64,000 bases of DNA from JACMLD01 sp044227095 (GCA_044227095.1 JBGAFV010000001.1:2728001-2792000), one strand, 5' to 3'. Shown: positions 1-9,295, counted from the stretch's first letter. Program-made: numbers and translations. The notes: generated from the sequence alone by a model not told the origin.

Positions 1-416
1 CAAATATGGAAATTATAGGAGCGTTGCAAAGAAGTGCCAGTAAATATTTAAATCCGGATAACCAGTTTGGTTATGGTATACCCAATATGCGCCTTGCCTA
101 TCTTGATTTGATGAAGCAAAGAGCGCAAAGAAACTATCAGCAGATTTTGGGCGATAAATGGATTAAAGCTTTTCCTGTTCCTTTTACCAATACTGATAAT
201 TTAAGCGTTTTACTAAATGCACCAACAAGCGGCAACAGCAGTCTCCGGTTAATTGATATGAACGGAAAAACAATTGAAATACAAAACACTCCTATACAGC
301 AGGGAAATATTTACACCATCGTTTTCACCAAAACAAAATACATCAGCAAAGGTGTTTATACAGTGCAATACAGCGATGGAAAGAACAAAACTTCATTGAG
401 GGTGATAAAGCAATGA
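1..416 (+). CDS. C-terminal part of a secreted subtilisin-like (S8) peptidase with T9SS sorting domain (partial)
   Basis: Only the 3' end of this gene is present: the frame is open at the left edge, so the start lies outside the window. The first ~40 visible residues contain GYGIPN followed by AYLDL, which resembles the closing helix of a subtilase catalytic domain. From about residue 55 an all-beta module follows (FPVPFTN, LRLIDMNGK, KGVYTVQYSDG, ending RVIKQ). This is the layout of the type A C-terminal sorting domain that sends Bacteroidota proteins through the type IX secretion system to the cell surface. The catalytic Asp/His/Ser are not in view, so the protease call rests on the terminal motif. 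The sorting domain is the safer part of the call. Confidence 0.7.
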   Translation, partial: NMEIIGALQRSASKYLNPDNQFGYGIPNMRLAYLDLMKQRAQRNYQQILGDKWIKAFPVPFTNTDNLSVLLNAPTSGNSSLRLIDMNGKTIEIQNTPIQQGNIYTIVFTKTKYISKGVYTVQYSDGKNKTSLRVIKQ

Positions 417-477
417 CGAGGATTTGGAATGATTAATTAGATTAAAAAGATTTATTAGAACAACCGATCTTTTAATA

Positions 478-1641
478 CTAATTATTCTTCCTGAACAAAG
501 CTGCAAACATGCTGTCTGCTTTTATTGAATAGCCTTTTAATACTTCTTCTTTTATTAAGCTTAGGGATAAATTGGTTTCTATAAATTTCACGATATCTTC
601 ATTTTCTTTTTTAAATACGGAACAGGTAATATACAGCAGGTAGCCGCCATTTTGGAGAGAAGGGGTTACTGCTGAAACAATTTTCTTTTGAAGATTGCTG
701 TAACTGTCTATTTCAGCTTTATTAAAGAAAGACAATTGCTCTGGTGTCCTTCCCCATGTTCCGGAACCTGTGCACGGCGCATCTGCAATTATCATTTGAA
801 AACTACCAGTTATATTTTTTTGTGGCTTTGTTAGATCTGCAGTTTGCAGGTTGTATTTTTTAATTCCTGCTGCTGCAAACCTTTTTTTAAGATTGCTGAG
901 AATAGCAGGCCTTACATCAGAAACTGTTAAATCAATATCTCCAAGCGTATCTTTAGCAAGAATTGATTTTCCACCACTCGCTGCGCAACAATCCCAGATT
1001 TTGCTTTCGGTGTTTATGCCTGTAGCCGTTTGCATTAATGCTGCAGTTTGTTGCGAACTATAATCCTGCACAACAACTTCTTTATTTATTTCAAGTACTT
1101 CATCAATCTTTATTGCAGGTACAAAACTGATACAGTTTTTATTGATTAATGAAAAATCAATGCCGGCCTTTTTTAGTTTATCAATAACTGTTTGTTCATA
1201 GCCAGGTCTTATACGCAGGAAAAGATTTGGTTGTACAAGGTGCGAAAGATTAAAATTGTATGCATCTATTCCATTGCTCAATTCATCAGTAAAAGGAAAG
1301 ATTGCAAGCGAATCAACATGTATATTCAGCAATGCACATTTGACTTCAATATTATCTGAAGTTTTATCATTAAACACAGGGTTAAAAGCAGCAAGAAATT
1401 CATTCGGTTTATCGGCACATAAAAACGCTGCTGCTGTAATAGCATCAGCCAAAGATTTATTTTTGAAAATTCTACCTGTTCTAAAATAAGAATAGCAAAG
1501 TTGGGTGATTTGCTTCCTGTCTTTAGAACCGTATTTTTTATTTTGCCTGAAAAATTCTTTAATGTACAAATGAAAAGGGCCCTCGCCTTTATATTTAGTA
1601 ATAATCTCCACAGCCGAATTCAGGTGAGAAAAATGCTTCAT
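478..1641 (-). CDS. rsmB: 16S rRNA (cytosine-5)-methyltransferase, RsmB/NOP family
   Basis: SAM-dependent methyltransferase of the RsmB/Nop2/Sun family, which makes m5C in 16S rRNA. The SAM-binding motif I (WDCCAASGGKS) lies near residue 220. The two signature cysteines are present: PC in motif IV (ADAPCTGSGTWGR) and TCS in motif VI (YITCSVF). About 387 residues, a little short for RsmB, with a reduced NusB-like N-terminal part. I chose the ATG at 1641 (MKHFSHLNSAVEII). A TTG at 1668 would overlap the preceding deacetylase stop by 4 nt and remains possible. It is the last gene of a leftward cluster with the NodB-like deacetylase and GT2 genes. Target site C967 is known for E. coli RsmB and is only inferred here. 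Confidence 0.88.
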   Translation of the reverse strand: MKHFSHLNSAVEIITKYKGEGPFHLYIKEFFRQNKKYGSKDRKQITQLCYSYFRTGRIFKNKSLADAITAAAFLCADKPNEFLAAFNPVFNDKTSDNIEVKCALLNIHVDSLAIFPFTDELSNGIDAYNFNLSHLVQPNLFLRIRPGYEQTVIDKLKKAGIDFSLINKNCISFVPAIKIDEVLEINKEVVVQDYSSQQTAALMQTATGINTESKIWDCCAASGGKSILAKDTLGDIDLTVSDVRPAILSNLKKRFAAAGIKKYNLQTADLTKPQKNITGSFQMIIADAPCTGSGTWGRTPEQLSFFNKAEIDSYSNLQKKIVSAVTPSLQNGGYLLYITCSVFKKENEDIVKFIETNLSLSLIKEEVLKGYSIKADSMFAALFRKNN

Positions 1642-1664
1642 TGTATGCAAGGTAGCAAAAGCTA

Positions 1665-2456
1665 TCAATCCTTTCTTTGCTGAATGAAATTATGCATCGT
1701 AGAAAAATTGCCCATTGTTTTTAGCCAGTTAAGATATTCAGCCAGTTTATCAAGCAAAGCTTTTCCTGAAGATCTTCTTGTATAAGCCGGCATTGTTTTA
1801 TAAGCGGATAAATCTGCGTACTCCCAGGGATGAAAGTAAAGACTGATGTAATTATCTTTTTTCAATACCTGCCTGCTGTATTGTTTAATAATAGATAGTG
1901 GAAGATTTTTAAAGGCAAGCCAGAATAACGGAATACGCAAATGCGGGGTTACAGAAGACGGCATTATCCATAAATCTTCTTTGCGGAATAATGTTCTTGG
2001 CTGATTGAAATAATTATACCTGCCAGGTAACCATGTAGGGTTTAGTGATGCATCATATAAATAACCAGCTTCTTTAATTAATTTTTTACTTACTGGTGCT
2101 AGCCTCGGCATTCTGAAACCAGTAACCTCCTGGCCCGATATTGCCGATAGTACTTCCCTGGAAGACAATATATGATCTTCTGTAAATCTGCTGTGATAAA
2201 AAGTATGAGATGCAATTTCGTGCGAAGCGGCCAAAGACTTTACTTCTGGTTTATTATGCAAAGCGTAATTGGCAGTAGTAAAAAAAGTAACGGGTATTTG
2301 TAACTGGGTAAGAAGAGGAACAAGAACATCCATGCCCTTTCTTGTAATGTCTAGCTGTTCCCGTTCTGGTAATTGTGCGCCGTACTCATTGGGTATGTCA
2401 AACTCCTCAAGGTCGAAGCTAAGCAGTACGTGGTATGGCTGTTTTGAACTCTGCAT
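1665..2456 (-). CDS. NodB-like polysaccharide deacetylase family protein
   Basis: 263-residue cytoplasmic-looking protein with the NodB carbohydrate esterase fold. Motif 1 is SFDLEEFD near residue 14 (catalytic/metal Asp). Motif 2 is SHTFYH, a metal-binding HxxxH. GFRMPRLAP supplies the motif 3 Arg-Pro. HPWEY near the C-terminus supplies the late His. The FDLEE version resembles deacetylases found in exopolysaccharide clusters rather than peptidoglycan deacetylases. No signal peptide is visible. ATG at 2456 is preferred over the TTG one codon earlier. The start overlaps the end of the GT2 gene by 38 nt, so the two are likely translationally coupled and act on the same glycan or lipid-linked sugar. 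The substrate cannot be read from the sequence. Confidence 0.82.
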   Translation of the reverse strand: MQSSKQPYHVLLSFDLEEFDIPNEYGAQLPEREQLDITRKGMDVLVPLLTQLQIPVTFFTTANYALHNKPEVKSLAASHEIASHTFYHSRFTEDHILSSREVLSAISGQEVTGFRMPRLAPVSKKLIKEAGYLYDASLNPTWLPGRYNYFNQPRTLFRKEDLWIMPSSVTPHLRIPLFWLAFKNLPLSIIKQYSRQVLKKDNYISLYFHPWEYADLSAYKTMPAYTRRSSGKALLDKLAEYLNWLKTMGNFSTMHNFIQQRKD

Positions 2457-3210
2457 CAAAACGTCTTAACAATAATAATTTATCTTTTAGCAAAATACGG
2501 CAAAAGTTTCCGGCTTCTTTCATGTAAGTAGCAGAAGACATGCTGGTAAATGAAACGCCTTCTCTCAGTCTTACCGGCAAAGCTTTTATGCGGATATTGC
2601 TGTAAGAGCTGGCAAGCCATATAAATTCAGTGTCAAACAAAAAGCGGTTGATGGTAGTTTTCAGCATTAGCTCCCTGCCAATTAAACTCAGTCCTTTCAT
2701 ACCAGACTGTATATCTTTATAAGGAAGGTTGAGTAAGGTTTTATTAAGATAATTACAGCCATTAGAAGCGGCCCTGCGCAACCATGAAAGTTTTTCACTG
2801 TATTCAGCTTCTCTTACACCCATTACCAATTCTGCTTTATTTGAAACAAGCGTATTGTACACTTCGCACAAATCTGAAGCAGTGTAAGGAAAGTCAATAT
2901 CTGTATAAATAATATGCGGGGCTTGTGCTGCTTCAACACCTCTTCTTACTGCATAACCTTTGCCCATGTTGGTATTATAGCTTATGTACCTGAAATTGGG
3001 TATGCGCCTGTTTAAAAACCTTTTAGACGCCGCAGTTGGGGGAATTGGAGAGCCATCATTAACAACAATCATCTCAATTTGAGTATCGGCAGGAAGAATA
3101 TTCTTAATCTGCTGATAGTGAGATGCTATTGATAAATGCCAATCTGACTTTGGATTGTAGCAAGGCAACACAATACTAAGATTGAGCCTTTCAGTTCTCA
3201 ATTGGTCCAT
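2419..3210 (-). CDS. Glycosyltransferase family 2, polyprenyl-phosphate sugar synthase-like
   Basis: 263-residue GT-A glycosyltransferase. Visible motifs are SIVLPCYNP at the N-terminus, VVNDGSP (nucleotide-sugar binding), YTDIDFPY (DxD metal site) and QSGMKGL followed by FDTEF. The arrangement resembles dolichyl/polyprenyl-phosphate glucose or mannose synthases (DPM1/Alg5 type), but there is no C-terminal membrane anchor. Such enzymes load a lipid carrier used by GT-C membrane transferases, which fits the GT87-like gene just upstream. A TAccTTTG promoter box lies ~30 bp ahead of the ATG, and the GT87 gene ends at its own terminator, so this gene probably starts the GT2-deacetylase-rsmB transcript. 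The sugar is unknown. Confidence 0.82.
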   Translation of the reverse strand: MDQLRTERLNLSIVLPCYNPKSDWHLSIASHYQQIKNILPADTQIEMIVVNDGSPIPPTAASKRFLNRRIPNFRYISYNTNMGKGYAVRRGVEAAQAPHIIYTDIDFPYTASDLCEVYNTLVSNKAELVMGVREAEYSEKLSWLRRAASNGCNYLNKTLLNLPYKDIQSGMKGLSLIGRELMLKTTINRFLFDTEFIWLASSYSNIRIKALPVRLREGVSFTSMSSATYMKEAGNFCRILLKDKLLLLRRFDAEFKTAIPRTA

Positions 3211-3240
3211 CTTTAGGGGGTGTTTTATAAATTAGCAGCC

Positions 3241-3248
3241 CAAAGGTA
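3241..3248 (-). promoter_or_regulatory. Bacteroidota -7 box (TAccTTTG) for the GT2 operon
   Basis: On the minus strand this reads TACCTTTG, a perfect match to the Bacteroidota -7 consensus TAnnTTTG, 31 bp before the GT2 start codon and just after the GT87 terminator. No clear -33 TTTG is present at the usual spacing, so the promoter is supported by the -7 box and its position only. Confidence 0.55.
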
Positions 3249-3290
3249 GGGAGAATTAAGATTGATTTAATGAAATTTTAATCCGATTTC

Positions 3291-3315
3291 AAAAAAAAAG
3301 GCGTCTAAACACGCC
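3291..3315 (-). terminator. Rho-independent terminator of the GT87-like gene
   Basis: Read leftward: stem GGCGT, loop GTTTAG, stem ACGCC, then nine T residues. It sits 16 bp after the stop of the GT87-like gene and separates it from the GT2 gene. Confidence 0.75.
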
Positions 3316-3330
3316 GCCTAAAGGAAATTG

Positions 3331-4521
3331 TCAGGAAGCCTGTATTTGGCCAGTGTCAGGATGGCTTTTAAGAGAAGATTTATGAAGTTGAAAAAGCAGG
3401 TAGAACCAAATAACAACCGCCGGAAGTGCTTTAAGCGATTTGCTTACAATAAATTTCTTGGCCACCGAAGGTACTAAATCGGAAGGCGACATACTAATAA
3501 GTAAAAAAGCAAAAATTATGAGAAAGAGGTGCCATTGGCTTACCGGTCTTGGTTGTAATATATACCATATGGCAACGCCCGTCATGGCAATAATATACGT
3601 AGACGATTCTGAACCGGTGCTAAAAATAGTGCAGAAGATAAGGACGGCCGCAAGTATCATTAATTGAAAATACTGCTGGCTGTATCGTTTAAAATAAATA
3701 TAAACCGAGCCCATGGCTGCAGCCCCAAAAGCCAGTAATGGCAGTGTTGGCATAGTTTCCCATCCAAGCCCTCTTCTTATCAAACCAAAAATGGAAATAT
3801 CCTGTAATGATGAAACCTGCACATTTAAATCATTCTTTGCCACCAATTGTTCAATCCATTGATGATAAGTAAGCATGAGAAAATTGTAGTCTGTTGCTAT
3901 CAATGGTAGAAAAAAAAGTACAGTTGTCCATACCAAAAAGCTTGCAATAAATTTTATTTTTTGGGTTGAAAAGGGAAAACATGCAAGCGCAACTATGGGA
4001 TATATTTTCATAAGCATGCCCATAGCGATAAAAAATGTAGCCCATGCTTCTTTTTTTCTTTCTACAAATACAAACGGAAGGATGATGCATGCTGTAATAA
4101 ATGGATTAACCGTGCCACGCTGAATGGTGGTGAGTAATTCATGCCCTATTAAAAAAAGAATGATCAGTTGTTTTTCCCTGCTGATATTTATTTTCCTGAT
4201 GGCGTAATAAAGTATCCATGAATTAAAAGCAATCCATAAAAACCAACCCAGCCAGAATGGAACAAAACTGAATGGCGCAAACAAAAGCGCAAACAGCGGA
4301 CCGTACAAAAACAAATCACCATACTCTTCAGGATGCAAACCATAAAGCGGTACGTTATGTGTAAGGTGAATATAAGAATAGCGGAAGATGTCGTAATAAT
4401 TGTGAGAGCCGAATATTTGCTGAAGGCTGGCAACAACTACCATTATGATGTACAGTGCATGCAAAAGCTTCCAGCTTTTAAATAACGGGTAGTCAAATAT
4501 TTTTATGATTTGTTTGTACAT
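3331..4521 (-). CDS. GT87/DUF2029-type polytopic membrane glycosyltransferase
   Basis: 396-residue, very hydrophobic protein with about nine to eleven predicted membrane spans. The N-terminal part carries an acidic loop after the first span (NYYDIFRYSY and YGDLFLYGPLFALLFAP), as expected for GT-C enzymes that use an acidic residue in the first periplasmic loop. The YGPLFAL / PFSFVP region and GTVNPFITACII resemble the GT87 family, whose characterised members use polyprenyl-phosphate-mannose as donor. The neighbouring GT2 gene could supply such a donor. It is transcribed separately from GT2 (terminator between them). Acceptor and donor are unknown. Start is ATG at 4521. Confidence 0.72.
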   Translation of the reverse strand: MYKQIIKIFDYPLFKSWKLLHALYIIMVVVASLQQIFGSHNYYDIFRYSYIHLTHNVPLYGLHPEEYGDLFLYGPLFALLFAPFSFVPFWLGWFLWIAFNSWILYYAIRKINISREKQLIILFLIGHELLTTIQRGTVNPFITACIILPFVFVERKKEAWATFFIAMGMLMKIYPIVALACFPFSTQKIKFIASFLVWTTVLFFLPLIATDYNFLMLTYHQWIEQLVAKNDLNVQVSSLQDISIFGLIRRGLGWETMPTLPLLAFGAAAMGSVYIYFKRYSQQYFQLMILAAVLIFCTIFSTGSESSTYIIAMTGVAIWYILQPRPVSQWHLFLIIFAFLLISMSPSDLVPSVAKKFIVSKSLKALPAVVIWFYLLFQLHKSSLKSHPDTGQIQAS

Positions 4522-4598
4522 ACCCGTTGTGTTGTTGTCAACACTGAATATTTAAGCAGGAAGTTAGTAATAAAGATGTTTATCCGCTGGTAAACGGG

Positions 4599-5834
4599 TT
4601 ATAGTTCCAGCAGGGTTTTAACGGGATCTTTGCCGAATAATAAAAGTTCCGGATTTTCCAGCAGCTCTTTAACTCTTACGAGGAAGCTTACAGATTCACG
4701 TCCGTCTATTATACGGTGATCATAACTAAGTGCAACATACATCATAGGTTTTATAACCACCTGGCCATTTATTGCCATTGGCCTTTCCTGTATTTTATGC
4801 ATGCCCAGTATAGCGCTTTGGGGAATATTAATAATAGGCGTACTCATTAATGAGCCAAACACGCCGCCATTTGTAATGGTAAAAGTTCCGCCCGTCATTT
4901 CTTCAATAGTAAGTTTGCTTTCTTTGGCTTTTGTGGCCAGCTCTACTACTTTCTTTTCAATATCTGCCATGCTTAAACTTTCTGCATTGCGTATAACCGG
5001 TACTACAAGTCCGCGTGGTGCAGAAACAGCTATAGAAATATCGCAGTAGTTGTGATAGATAATAGAATCGCCATCAATATAAGCGTTTACTGAAGGCCAT
5101 TCCTGTAATGCATAACAGGCTGCTTTGGTAAAGAAGCTCATAAAGCCAAGGTTAACACCATGTTTCTTGTTAAAAACCTCTTTGTATTTTGTTCGCAAAT
5201 CCATGATGGGCTTCATGTCCACTTCATTAAAAGTGGTAAGCATTGCGGTTGTATTCTTTGCTTCTACTAATCTCCTGCTAATGGTTTTGCGCAGGTTGCT
5301 CATTTTTTCTGGCTTCTCATCTCGTGTAAAAGCCACGGCGCCCGGCATGCGACCAGGATTGTTTAATGCAGCAAGCACATCGTCCTTAAGAATTTTACCA
5401 TTAGCACCTGAAGCGGTTATAGTAGATGGATTAACTTTTTTATCTGCAATAATAGCTGAAGCAACTGGTGTAGCTTTAACACCTGCTTCTGCTGCTACTG
5501 GTTCGCTTTTCTTTTCTTCAGCTTTTGGTTGATTGTTTTCAACTGATTTTGCTGCTTCCTGTGTTTTAACTTCTGGCTTAGAGCTGCCTTCTGGTTTAGC
5601 AGCCGTTTCATCAATAGATGCAAGTGTGTCTCCAATTTTCAGCGTATCGCCTTCTTTAGCACTTGTTTTCAGTGTACCTGCTTTTTCTGCATTTACTTCA
5701 AACGTAGCTTTTTCACTTTCAAGCTCTGCAATTACTTCATCCCGTTCTACATAATCTCCATCTTTCTTGGTCCATTTCAATAATGTTACTTCACTGATTG
5801 ATTCGCCAACCGTTGGAACTTTTATATCGATCAT
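4599..5834 (-). CDS. sucB: 2-oxoglutarate dehydrogenase E2, dihydrolipoyllysine-residue succinyltransferase
   Basis: E2 core of the 2-oxoglutarate dehydrogenase complex of the TCA cycle (transfers succinyl from lipoyl to CoA). Residues 1-75 form one lipoyl domain with the lipoylated Lys in ESEKATFE near residue 43. A Pro/Ala/Glu-rich linker follows, then the E3-binding peptide (VASAIIADKKVNPSTI) near 125-155. The catalytic domain ends with SYDHRIIDGRE, carrying the active-site His and Asp. The 411-residue length and single lipoyl domain match SucB/OdhB. It lies 160 bp downstream of sucA on the same strand, and the two are probably co-transcribed. The dihydrolipoyl dehydrogenase is not nearby. 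Confidence 0.95.
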   Translation of the reverse strand: MIDIKVPTVGESISEVTLLKWTKKDGDYVERDEVIAELESEKATFEVNAEKAGTLKTSAKEGDTLKIGDTLASIDETAAKPEGSSKPEVKTQEAAKSVENNQPKAEEKKSEPVAAEAGVKATPVASAIIADKKVNPSTITASGANGKILKDDVLAALNNPGRMPGAVAFTRDEKPEKMSNLRKTISRRLVEAKNTTAMLTTFNEVDMKPIMDLRTKYKEVFNKKHGVNLGFMSFFTKAACYALQEWPSVNAYIDGDSIIYHNYCDISIAVSAPRGLVVPVIRNAESLSMADIEKKVVELATKAKESKLTIEEMTGGTFTITNGGVFGSLMSTPIINIPQSAILGMHKIQERPMAINGQVVIKPMMYVALSYDHRIIDGRESVSFLVRVKELLENPELLLFGKDPVKTLLEL

Positions 5835-5855
5835 AAAATTCTTTTATTTTTTAAT

Positions 5856-5984
5856 GGCCGCAGATTCGCAGATGTTTTTATTTTAAATCACTGAAAATTG
5901 CGTTTTTATATTTCTATATTTTGATTGTTTCGGAGCCGTAAATTAGATGGTTCTTTTATTTCAACCTAATCTGCGCATCTGCCG
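5856..5984. repeat. Inverted 'GCAGAT' word repeat between sucA and sucB
   Basis: CGCAGATTCGCAGATG at about 5859-5874 is matched in inverted orientation by AATCTGCGCATCTGCCG at 5968-5984, so the region can form an imperfect hairpin with a ~95-nt loop. It is one of several intergenic regions in this window built from a short repeated word plus its inverse. No gene is seen here. Confidence 0.5.
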
Positions 5985-5993
5985 AACAATATT

Positions 5994-8759
5994 TTATATC
6001 GAAAAAGCTGTGTCAATAATCTCTTCCTGTTCCTGCTTGTGCACCTTATTATAACCTGTAGCAGTAGAGGCACTCGGTTGTCTGCTGATAACGCCATAGT
6101 TAATGCTCTTCAGGTTCATTTGCAGGTAAGAAGCTGCACCCATGTTTAATGGCTCTTCCTGTACCCAAAACCAGGTTGCCCTGTTGTATTTTGCATACAA
6201 AGCTTCCAATTGCTTAATTGGCAAAGGATATAATTGTTCTACACGCACTATGGCGGTGTCTTTCCTGTTTTCTTTTTGCTGGCGTTCTGCCAAATCAAAA
6301 TATATTTTACCACTACAGAATAAAACCTTTTTCACTTGTGCCGGATCGGAAATAAATGGATCGTCCATTGTTTCCTGGAAGCGACGGAAAATAAATTCGC
6401 TCTTTAATGAATAACTACCCGGATGACGCAGGTTTGCTTTTGGCGAAAAATTAATTAATGGTTTACGGAAAGACCATTTTAATTGCCTGCGTAATAAGTG
6501 GAAGAAATTGGAAGCAGTGGTTATATTGGTTACTACCATATTTAACTCTGCACACATTTGTAAGAAGCGTTCAAGCCTTGCACTGCTGTGTTCTGGTCCT
6601 TGTCCTTCATATCCGTGGGGAAGGAGCAGGGTTACGCCATTCATCCTGTTCCATTTTTGTTCACCGGCTGCAATAAACTGATCAATCATTGTTTGTGCAC
6701 CGTTGCTGAAATCTCCAAACTGTGCTTCCCATAAAACAAGTGCATTAGGATTTGCCATGGCATAACCATATTCAAAACCAAGCACACCGTATTCGCTTAA
6801 TAAAGAATTGTATATCCTGAACTGCCCGCTTGCACCTTCTAATCTGCTAAGGCGATTGTAACTTTTATCTGTTACTTCATCACGCAATACGGCGTGGCGG
6901 TGAGAGAAAGTACCACGACGAACATCCTGTCCACTCATTCTTACATCATGGCCTTCAATAAGCAAACTTGCATAAGCCATTAGTTCACCAGTAGCCCAAT
7001 CAACCTTGCCCTCGTCGTTAAACAGTTTTATTTTATCCTGAATTATTTTTTCTACTTTTTTGAGTGGTTTAAAATCTTCTGGCCAGCTCATCAGCGCATC
7101 AAATATTTTTTTGAAATCGGGCTCACTGATAGCAGTAACCGGCGATTGATCAAAATCTTCTACCGTAGCACGGCGCATGCTTTTCCAAACAAGTTCCGGC
7201 TGTTGGTATTTGTATGGAAGCGGGTTTTGTTTTATTTCGTCAAGGCGTTCCTGTAAATCACCCCAGAATTTTTTCTCCATTTCTTTTGCAAGGTCTTTGG
7301 CATCTGTTTCGCCATTCTCCAGCAAATAATTGGTATATACTTCTCTAGGGTTAGGGTGTTTTTCTATCAGCGCATACATATGTGGCTGGGTAAACTTGGG
7401 ATCATCTCCCTCGTTATGCCCATGCCTGCGGTAGCAAACCATATCAATAAAAACATCTGCATTAAATTCCTGGCGATAGCGGGTGGCAATTTCTACGCAT
7501 TTAACCACAGCTTCTGCATCGTCTCCGTTTACGTGCAAAACAGGTGCATGTAAAGCAGATGCAAGCGAAGTGCAGTAATCGGAACTACGTGCATCATCAA
7601 AATCTGTAGTAAAACCAATTTGGTTATTTATTACAAAGTGAATGGTGCCGCCGGTAAGATAACCGTCAAGGTTGCACATCTGCAACACTTCGTACACAAT
7701 GCCCTGTCCTGCAACAGATGCATCGCCATGAATAAGTATTGGTAAAATTTTATCGTAATCACTTTTATACAATACGTCGGCTTTAGCTCTTGCAAAGCCT
7801 ACCACTACCGGGTCTACTGCTTCCAGGTGAGAAGGATTGGGCATTAACTTAAGGTGAATGGTTTTGCCATTGGGCGTGGTAAGTTCACTACCATAACCCA
7901 TATGGTATTTTACATCGCCACTGCCCATGGTTTGATCCATTTTTGCAGTGCCTTCAAATTCGCTGAAAATCTGTTCGTAGGTTTTGCCCATTATGTTGGC
8001 AAGAATATTCAACCTGCCGCGGTGTGCCATGCCAATTACTACTTCCTGCACATCATTATCTGCTGCCGTGTTTATAATTGCATCCAGTCCGGCTATTGTT
8101 GTTTCACCGCCTTCAAGAGAAAATCTTTTCTGTCCAACATATTTTGTGTGCAGGAATTTTTCAAACATTACACCCTGGTTCAGTTTTTCAAGTATTCTTT
8201 TTTTCTTTTCCAGGGGCATAGGATCAAGAAACTTCTTTTCTATTTCGTTGGTAAGCCAGTCTACTTTTTTCTGATCGCTGATGTATTTAAATTCTATGCC
8301 CACATGTGAGGCATAACATTTTTCCAGGTGATTATAAATGTTGCGCAGGGTAGTGGTGCCAATGCCAATAAGGTTGCCGGCATGAAATACTTTATCAAAA
8401 TCGGCTTCAGAAAAACCATAGAACCCAAGTTCTATATTGGCGCCCCTGTCTTTACGTGTGCGTATTGGGTTGGTTTTGGCAAGAAGGTGCCCTTTGTTCC
8501 TGTAACCAAGAATCATTCTATATGCCCTGATTTCATACATCCAGTCTGCAGATCCTGTTCCATTGGCTGAAGGCGCAGTAGCTGCTGTAGTTCCATTGGT
8601 ACCATTTGCTACACTTTTGGTGCTGCCGATAGCAAAATCAAAACCTTCAAAAAATTTTTTTAATTCCGGGTCTACGCTGTTTGGATCTTTTGAATAATCC
8701 TGGTATAAACCCTCAATAAATTGCGGATGGGCACTTGTTATGTAAGAAAAGTCCTTCAT
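5994..8759 (-). CDS. sucA: 2-oxoglutarate dehydrogenase E1 component
   Basis: Thiamine-diphosphate-dependent E1 of the 2-oxoglutarate dehydrogenase complex, decarboxylating 2-oxoglutarate and succinylating the lipoyl group of SucB. I chose the ATG at 8759 (MKDFSYITSAHPQFIEGLYQ), which matches the usual Bacteroidota N-terminus. The frame is open back to a GTG at 8894, but the extra 45 residues look non-conserved. Landmarks are HRGRLNILANIMGK, the ThDP/Mg region GDASVAGQGIVYE and NNQIGFTT, RRHGHNEGDDP, and the transketolase-like C-terminal half with HGYEGQGPEHSSAR. About 921 residues, the normal length. sucB follows. Confidence 0.95.
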   Translation of the reverse strand: MKDFSYITSAHPQFIEGLYQDYSKDPNSVDPELKKFFEGFDFAIGSTKSVANGTNGTTAATAPSANGTGSADWMYEIRAYRMILGYRNKGHLLAKTNPIRTRKDRGANIELGFYGFSEADFDKVFHAGNLIGIGTTTLRNIYNHLEKCYASHVGIEFKYISDQKKVDWLTNEIEKKFLDPMPLEKKKRILEKLNQGVMFEKFLHTKYVGQKRFSLEGGETTIAGLDAIINTAADNDVQEVVIGMAHRGRLNILANIMGKTYEQIFSEFEGTAKMDQTMGSGDVKYHMGYGSELTTPNGKTIHLKLMPNPSHLEAVDPVVVGFARAKADVLYKSDYDKILPILIHGDASVAGQGIVYEVLQMCNLDGYLTGGTIHFVINNQIGFTTDFDDARSSDYCTSLASALHAPVLHVNGDDAEAVVKCVEIATRYRQEFNADVFIDMVCYRRHGHNEGDDPKFTQPHMYALIEKHPNPREVYTNYLLENGETDAKDLAKEMEKKFWGDLQERLDEIKQNPLPYKYQQPELVWKSMRRATVEDFDQSPVTAISEPDFKKIFDALMSWPEDFKPLKKVEKIIQDKIKLFNDEGKVDWATGELMAYASLLIEGHDVRMSGQDVRRGTFSHRHAVLRDEVTDKSYNRLSRLEGASGQFRIYNSLLSEYGVLGFEYGYAMANPNALVLWEAQFGDFSNGAQTMIDQFIAAGEQKWNRMNGVTLLLPHGYEGQGPEHSSARLERFLQMCAELNMVVTNITTASNFFHLLRRQLKWSFRKPLINFSPKANLRHPGSYSLKSEFIFRRFQETMDDPFISDPAQVKKVLFCSGKIYFDLAERQQKENRKDTAIVRVEQLYPLPIKQLEALYAKYNRATWFWVQEEPLNMGAASYLQMNLKSINYGVISRQPSASTATGYNKVHKQEQEEIIDTAFSI

Positions 8760-8984
8760 CAGGGGATAACATTTTTGTGGGTTACAAATATCGGGTAAAA
8801 TATTGAACCTTAATTGATCTGGCAGCCAGCTAAGGGTTATTTTTTGCATCTGGTCAGCCTGTTTCAAAACAGCTAGGTGGTTTAATATCGGCACACTAAC
8901 TGTATTTTGAGCAGAATATTGGGCGTTTAAAGGCGTTTTTTTAAAAATTACAATGCTGATGTTCTGTTTTTCGTTCTATTCCCC

Positions 8985-8992
8985 TACCTTTG
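8985..8992 (+). promoter_or_regulatory. Bacteroidota -7 box (TAccTTTG) for rpsT
   Basis: TACCTTTG matches TAnnTTTG exactly and lies 22 bp before the rpsT ATG, giving a short leader. The -33 region (TTCTGTTTTT near 8962) is a weak match. Confidence 0.6.
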
Positions 8993-9014
8993 CCGTCCAA
9001 AATTTTTAGTACAA

Positions 9015-9272
9015 ATGGCTAATCACAAAGCTACCCAGAAAGATGTGCGCCAGGCAAGCAAGCGCCGCGAAAGAAATAAGTATTATGGTAAAACTACCCG
9101 CAATGCTATCCGCGACCTTAAAGACATAAAAGCAGGTAAAGAAGCTGGTGATGCTTTGCCTAAAGTAGCTTCTATGATTGATAAACTTGCAAAAAAAGGA
9201 ATCATTCATAAAAACAAAGCAGCTAACCTTAAAAGAAAGCTCACTAAAAAAGTAAACACACTGGCTAAGTAA
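9015..9272 (+). CDS. rpsT: 30S ribosomal protein S20
   Basis: 85-residue, Lys/Arg-rich protein that begins MANHKATQKDVRQ and contains KRRERNKYYGKTTRNAIRD, typical of bS20. It binds 16S rRNA early in 30S assembly. Length and all-helical basic composition fit the family. Single-gene unit: an upstream TAccTTTG box and a downstream hairpin terminator bracket it. It is divergent from sucA. Confidence 0.96.
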   Translation: MANHKATQKDVRQASKRRERNKYYGKTTRNAIRDLKDIKAGKEAGDALPKVASMIDKLAKKGIIHKNKAANLKRKLTKKVNTLAK

Positions 9273-9295
9273 GCCAATCTTAATATTTTTTAAAG

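Noticed and set aside
7854..8309. A 151-residue open frame opposite sucA.
   Set aside because: Antisense shadow of a conserved gene, no recognisable motif and no start signals.
8760..8894. GTG-initiated N-terminal extension of sucA.
   Set aside because: The family start MKDFSYITSAHPQF is at 8759 and the extra residues do not resemble a SucA N-terminus.
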